Part shown: positions 59,197-64,000 of the stretch, in pieces
Layout: each line of letters starts with the position of its first letter
Position numbering within the stretch: the stretch's first letter is position 1
NCBI GenBank assembly: GCA_907163375.1
Contig: CAJQUW010007849.1
Location: 62,001-126,000, forward strand
DNA from: Prostheceraeus crozeri
Taxonomy: Eukaryota > Platyhelminthes > Polycladida > Euryleptidae
Reading direction: 5' to 3'
Length of the DNA stretch: 64,000 bases
The notes under the pieces: model-generated
Told to the model about the DNA's origin: nothing
What the model saw: only the letters and a program-made list of their open reading frames with translations
Databases searched by the model: none
Program-made: the position numbers and the translations under genes

Positions 59197-59392
59197 ACCT
59201 CCTAAATCACACACTGAAGCGAGACACTATTCGTAACTAATAAAAAAATCCTAAAGCAAAGCGTTTTAGGAGGCTAGCGCACTAGTGTTATTGTTCTCTT
59301 TAGTATGTCAGCATCCTATTTCACGCAACCTCCTAAAATTCTAGTGTGTCGCGCTTTAGGATGCAGATTTCTTCGATTTTAGGAGGTGACAG
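59197..59392. repeat. nested CCTCCTAAA inverted repeats
   Basis: CCTCCTAAA near 59200 and 59330 and TTTAGGAGG near 59271 and 59380 form two inverted pairs, with AGTGTGTCGCGC / GCGCACTAGTG between. The outer pair spans about 190 bases. This looks like one small MITE inserted in or duplicated within another. AAAGCG and CGCTTTAGGAT also repeat. Confidence 0.55.
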
Positions 59393-59446
59393 TTTACAGT
59401 GATAGGTAAATAATTGAAATCTAAACAGACGCAATGATAAAAGTAT

Positions 59447-59496
59447 AAAAAGACCAGAGGTTTCTACAATTTTTGTTGGAAACTTCTGGTCTTTTT
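59447..59496. repeat. hairpin with 18-bp arms
   Basis: AAAAAGACCAGAGGTTTC and GAAACTTCTGGTCTTTTT pair with one mismatch around a 14-base loop. It resembles a bacterial terminator in shape, but context is a eukaryotic repeat region, so a transposon core or small hairpin RNA source is more likely. Confidence 0.6.
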
Positions 59497-59791
59497 ATTT
59501 CTTTTACATATATAAAAGAAATATATATCTATTTACAGGCATCAGAATACCTTGCACAGACTTGGTCATAACTGCTCCATGAACCATAGACATCTGAATG
59601 ACTGAATGACATATGAATAGACATCAGCATGAACACAGAAGAACAAGAGAAAATGTATTTCTACGATACATATTTCTATGAAAACACATCTCGACGCGAC
59701 ATTTTTCATATTATGGAATTTACTTCACAGATTAAGAAGATGACAACTGTGAAGTATTTTATCAAGCTAAAAAGAATATATCAAAATCCAG

Positions 59792-59912
59792 GGAACCCTA
59801 GTTATCTGCGCTGTGCTTGACCAGGAAGTGACATTGAAATTTGAAGCCTATAAGTTGAGTCTTGACAAAATTGCAACTTTATATAAGCGAAGCGCCGATA
59901 ACTAGGGTTACC
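59792..59912. mobile_element. 121-bp MITE
   Basis: GGAACCCTAGTTATCTGCGCT and the complement of GGTAACCCTAGTTATCGGCGCT form 22-base inverted ends with two differences. The interior is non-coding. A target duplication is not obvious. Confidence 0.65.
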
Positions 59913-60504
59913 TGCGAAACCTCAATATTGACAAAGTATATTTCATTTGTCGACAAAATGGGCGTGTCGAGACGTGATGCACGTGTCGATTATAGAGTAG
60001 GTGTAGACAATGCAGGCGCTTTGCTCAATATGTCTTGTCGACGAAAAAGACACATCCACATCCATGTATGGATAGTCGCAATAAAAGATAGAAAGAAAGC
60101 TATAATTTCCATTCGACATTTCATTATAACTTACCATCATCCTACCGGTAGTATTACATTAGTAGTCTGATCCTTCGTGTCTACATACACATAGAACTTT
60201 ATTTTAAGAAGCTTTGTAAGTTCTTGTGAACTGTTGTCATCAATTCCAATGTCTATTTTCACTAGCCTGACGATAAACACCGGTGGTGTTTAAAAGATTT
60301 CGTACGAATAAATTCGAATTGTTCCATCATATACTCTTTCTATGGGTGAGAAAACAGCTCATGTGGTTATTCAACTTGGAGATTAGTTAAATATCTTACA
60401 TGAATATGAGATAGAATTTTTGAGCAGGCTGCGTGTCCTGAAATGGTCTTCATATTAAAAGAAATTGATATTAAAAATTGATATTAGAAATTGATACTTT
60501 ACTG

Positions 60505-60614
60505 ATGACTGACGCGACAAAGGAGGTAAAAGTCTCGGAAAGGATAGCGCTAAGCGTCATCGGAAAGTGCTGCATGATAACATCCACGGTATCACAAAAC
60601 CCGCTATTCGTTGT

Positions 60615-60646
<32 letters not shown>

Positions 60647-60773
60647 CGGTCTGATCTATGAGGAGACCCGAGGAGTACTCAAGGTCTTCCTCGAGAACGT
60701 CATCCGTGATGCAGTCACCTACACGGAACATGTCAAGAGAAAGACACTCACCCTCTACGGATTCGGTAGATAA
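60505..60773 (+). pseudogene. histone H4 pseudogene
   Basis: From 60519 the plus strand reads [17 protein letters not shown], then [52 protein letters not shown] and VKRKT, almost identical to the invariant animal histone H4. It then jumps to LTLYGFGR and a TAA stop. About 14 residues between KRKT and TLYGFG (the C-terminal alpha-3 helix, AMDVVYALKRQG region) are missing in frame. The likely start ATG (60505) is one base out of frame with the body. Arg-to-Cys in AIRCLARRG and the altered last residue are also unlike functional H4. No histone 3' stem-loop (GGCYCTTTTCAGRGCC-like) follows. H4 folds with H3 in the nucleosome; this product could not. Because H4 genes lack introns, retrocopy and DNA-level orphon cannot be told apart; no poly(A) tail is visible. 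Confidence 0.9.
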
Positions 60774-61947
60774 GCCAGTTATCATCAGATATTTGGGATA
60801 TGATGTATCAGCCCTAACGTCTAACATCACAAAGGATTGGTCTACTTTTTCCGTAATACTAGAGGTAATTGATCATTCATGCTAATTTCGCGGCAAAGTG
60901 GATCAAGCCAAGCGTTTGACCGAAGGGGGGTACATGCTTATCTATTAGATCAAGCTCATCAATCTTTTTGGCATCAAGCGGAAATTGTAAGTGTTAAGAA
61001 AGCAATGTGAGATTTTTGAGCCATTCATGATGTATCACACAAAGAGTCCACATTGTTATGTAGCTGTATTAAACAGTTGCCGATATAAGGAAAAAAATTA
61101 ATCTCATTTTCTAATTACATTTATTCTGTCTTATGACATGTAGGCCTATAGCGTTACTACACCCACCACTAACCACTAAACAATTGCGACTCGAGACATT
61201 TCACTACGCCGACAATCACCTGTCATTAGTCGGTTGAGAATAGCTTTAGAGGGAGCTTAAACGTGCAACTTTTTGCCTTTCATCCATGGCATGAGATGGA
61301 ATATGGAATTCATAATCAGAAGCTTTTCCAACTATTGTATCAGTTTGAGAATATTGGCCAATAGAGAATGAGGCATGCTCGAATTGATTTACTGTCTCCC
61401 GTCTTTTTCAGAATAAATTTGGCTACTTAATAAATCCTATTTGAGTATGGTGTGACCTTAACATTATAACAATATGATCAGGGAGTGGTAGGTGAACACA
61501 ATAAAATCTTGAAAAATTAAAGCACAGTTTGCTTTTTTAATTCAAGGCTTCAATTTTCTTACGGTAGAGAACGTTGATTTGATGCAATCTACTTTGTCTT
61601 ACTGAGCATGAGGGCATGATCGAAGATAATGTAAATATAATTGTAGACATAAATGTATTATGATAGTACATAAATGTAATATATACATAATACAATATAA
61701 ATGCAATATAAATATATGTAAAGATAATGATCAAAGATAATCCATTGTCTTTGGGCATGATCGCTAAAGTCGCAACTGCGCTTGGCTTATGTCGAAAGTT
61801 TTCAAACGTTTCACAATGAAACGCTTCGTCATGCACCCCCGATCGAAAAATCCCGATCGAATTGCTTATCAATGTACATAGCCCCTGTGTTCAATAGAAG
61901 AGTACAACAGACGTAACTACCCTATGACTATAGGGTAGGGATATATA
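60774..61947. other. no gene; AT-rich tandem-like stretch
   Basis: 61620-61740 is a run of ATAAATGTAATATATACATAA-like sequence between two GGGCATGATCG phrases. Nothing else recognised. Confidence 0.4.
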
Positions 61948-62790
61948 GGTAGAGTGTCGACTCAAAAAAGTATCTGTATTCAGTGAAAATTTTTATATGA
62001 AAATATTCAGTTTCTTGCGATGATTACGTTCCCGTGGTCCAAAAAAATTATTTGAGTACTTTTTAAAAAAGTCAAAATTTTGCAATTTATATACTACCGA
62101 GATGACTCTCCCATATAAGTAGTATGAAACACGTTGGATATCAAAAGGAATGAATATTTGCTAATAAGTATCCCAACAAAGCTGAAATCAAGCTGATTAT
62201 CAGGGGAATTTCATGAATTGTATTATAATGAAAGTCGGCATGTCGCAATATTATTCGTTCTTTCTTGGCTGAGATTTCAAGTTTTCAATAGAGTTTTCAC
62301 CATCATGATTTTATCAGATTTTATAATTCACTAAATTCATGTTTCATTTCTTGAATCTGAATAGTGATGAGGACCCAAATACATCTTTCAAAGTTAAATG
62401 AAATCATCGTCTTTGATTCTGTTATTTTGCTCTACCAGTGGCAATTAGTTGCTTATGATATGATTTCGCTTAAGAAGATTCTCTTGAGGTTCATCATGAA
62501 AGCAATAGCAGGTCATCGAGTTGCCAATTCACCAAACATTAAATCTCCAAAGCTGTCGACGCGGACGATCTGTAATATAATATCATTTCCTTCTGCATTA
62601 CTGTCATGATTAGTCAATTCCGTTGTAATTTCTGCATAACTGCAAAAATTTGCATATCTAGCATTTGGTGACAATACCACTTGTATCTTCCACGAGTTCA
62701 TTTAACAAAATCGAAAGTGTATACACATTGAGGATTTAATAAATGCGCAGTTACCACTCTACCTAACATACTTACTCTATGCCTGTGACT
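61948..62790 (+). repeat. dispersed repeat family R, copy 3 (longest)
   Basis: Shares its left half with 44918-45405 and its right half (AAAATTTGCATATCTAGCATTTGGTG, GAGTTCATTTAAxxAAAT, CTACCTAACATACT) with 10945-11720. It is thus the most complete copy. No conserved reading frame, no terminal inverted repeats and no duplication were found. Confidence 0.75.
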
Positions 62791-63242
62791 GCATAAAGTA
62801 GCGGAGAAAGTTGTTTTGGCAATGCGTTAAGGGCAAAGCATGCCAGCATCGAGAATTCAATCACTCAGATGCTTGCAGATTGTTGCTCCTATTCACCATT
62901 CTTGTTTCTACTCACAGATTTAAAGACTTTTTATCATAATGTATGTACCGAGTGCTCCACAAGTGGCACAAAACTTCAAAAGGCTGTCATTTGTTTCAAT
63001 GCAGTCAAATTCACATGCGATTCTTTTTCAAATGTACCTCAGATCGGAGAATTTGATGTAGCATATTTGCTTATATATTATCAAAACTTATTTGACATTT
63101 TTTTGGCTCTGAGACTTTAATAGCCAAAACCATGTTTATCGACAAGTAAAAAGTATTGATTCCAAATTAACATTTTACCTAGCCAATAACGAAGCATGCA
63201 GTCAACAACAGAAAAAACAAACTCTATTTTTCAAATTAATGT
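62791..63242. other. flank of the mariner-like transposase
   Basis: No inverted end for the neighbouring transposon could be identified with confidence; TGGCACAAAACTTC near 62964 is only a candidate. Confidence 0.3.
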
Positions 63243-64000
63243 TCATCTAAGACATTGCTCAATTGCTTGTCCTCCACACTCGATCACCGCTTCCAACCTC
63301 GAGCACAGACTCAGAACAGATCGTCTCCATGCATATGAGTCGATGTTCTCAATCACCATCGTCATCCTCTCCTGTAGCTCGTGGAGGTTTCTTGGAGTGA
63401 GGCAGTGGTATGCACTGTCTTTTACAGTACCCCAGAAGTAGTCGTCCAGCGTTGTTGATTCTGGCGAATTAGCTGGCTACCGGTTTGGATAACCTTTGGC
63501 GATAATCCGATCATCAAGGAATATTCGAGACAGGAAAGATCGTCCAACATTCGAAAAATGTGGAGATGCTCCATCTTGTTGGAAGATTGTGCAATTCATA
63601 CGCCGTCTCCTTCTAAGTTGTGGGATGACATGATCGAGAAGCATGTTGGCAACATTTTCTCCTGTAACGGTTCCAGGAAAGAAGAAAGGAGTCAGACGAT
63701 ACTGCGCAGAATAACCGAATCATACAAGCACTTTTGAAGCATGGATGTATTTTTCGATGACTTCCCGCGGCTTCCCCGATTCCCAAACGATGCAATTGTG
63801 GCGATTCACATGGCCGACCATTGAGAAATAAGACTCATCAGTCCACAGAATCGACTCGGGAGCAAGGGCACCTGACAGGAGGAGCCGTGAAAAGGCAATG
63901 CGCTTTTCCTTATCATCATCTGAGTGTGTGGTTAGTCTGCAGTATGTATGGGTAGAAGCACAATCTGTGTCGTAGGATCCGTTGAACACTGGTTTTAGGA
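63243..64000 (-). mobile_element. mariner/Tc1-like transposase, 5' part beyond the window
   Basis: Read on the minus strand from the right edge, the frame has LSGALAPESILWTDESYF with the first catalytic Asp, GHVNRHNCIVWES, FFFPGTVTGENV, CTIFQQDGASPHFSNVGR with the second Asp, DRIIAKGYPNR, PANSPESTTLDDYFWGTVKD with the third acidic block, and a C-terminal tail ending IEQCLR. The frame is continuous over at least 247 codons except for two stop codons, TGA after ASKVLV and TAG after GYPNR. Both stand where the family normally has tryptophan (single-base TGG changes). The relation to the transposon at 17799-19200 is clear at family level, but the two are different elements. Confidence 0.85.

Noticed and set aside
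59447-59496. Bacterial-type intrinsic terminator
   Set aside because: No bacterial gene is nearby and the surroundings are animal repeat DNA.
60471-60830. 119-codon minus-strand frame
   Set aside because: It is the antisense of the histone H4 relic, open because H4 codon use avoids antisense stops.
1-64000. LTR retroelements, retroviruses, Polintons, CRISPR arrays, rRNA genes
   Set aside because: No capsid, protease, integrase or DNA polymerase B motifs, no long direct terminal repeats, no regularly spaced repeats and no rRNA sequence could be seen.

Overview
This looks like a piece of an AT-rich, transposon-laden nuclear genome from an animal, probably a non-model (perhaps marine) invertebrate. 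The reasons are the element families present: Penelope-like elements with GIY-YIG endonucleases, hAT, PIF/Harbinger with a MADF-BESS partner, Tc1/mariner, CR1/jockey-like LINEs, hammerhead-type motifs and many short terminal-inverted-repeat elements. There is also a metazoan-type histone H4 relic, very low coding density, and an excess of the 7-mer AGGCCTA. I could not name the species. I see no bacterial operon, rRNA, intact tRNA, CRISPR array, LTR retroelement, retrovirus or Polinton. No multi-exon host gene could be recognised, although short exons in an animal intergenic region are easily missed by eye.

Layout. 1-10 kb: a Penelope-type GIY-YIG fragment (1643-2011, minus), a decayed hammerhead-like motif (~3.4 kb), a degenerate GCGTCA repeat field followed by a truncated hAT-like repeat (5.6-6.7 kb), and a CR1/L2-like LINE 3' end (8.28-9.12 kb). 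10-20 kb: dispersed repeats and a run of palindromic (foldback) elements, including a 1.18-kb foldback (13564-14743) and a 192-bp near-perfect hairpin (14817-15008). These are followed by a mariner-family element with 110-bp inverted ends (17799-19200) and a LINE C-terminus with a CCHC/RPD-type domain (19334-19795, minus). 20-32 kb: a near-canonical minimal type I hammerhead ribozyme (20501-20545), a palindromic element with a hAT nested in it (22757-24715), a second hAT with a perfect 8-bp target duplication (25601-26658), and a third that keeps an open BED-finger reading frame (30413-31123).

33-48 kb: a second hammerhead-like sequence (34474-34508), two abutting Tc1 relics (37770-39060), a second copy of the large foldback (40123-41038), a hAT-like element (42546-43534), and a LINE fragment (45605-47251) interrupted by a 727-bp foldback element whose removal restores the LINE frame. 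48.3-50.9 kb: a very strange G/T-only block, G-rich first and then T-rich, with a GC-rich hairpin at the change-over. It may be an assembly artefact. 52-64 kb: a complete-looking Harbinger element (52671-55616) with a broken transposase and an open MADF-BESS gene, several MITEs, a second GIY-YIG relic, a histone H4 pseudogene (60505-60773), and the 3' part of a mariner-like transposase running off the right edge.

How the parts relate: the Harbinger transposase and MADF-BESS genes face each other and would work as a pair; the MITEs are presumably mobilised by relatives elsewhere. Several elements are nested (hAT in foldback, foldback in LINE, Harbinger beside MITEs), which gives relative ages. 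The recurring theme is self-complementary DNA: at least seven sizeable palindromic elements and two or three hammerhead-type motifs in 64 kb.
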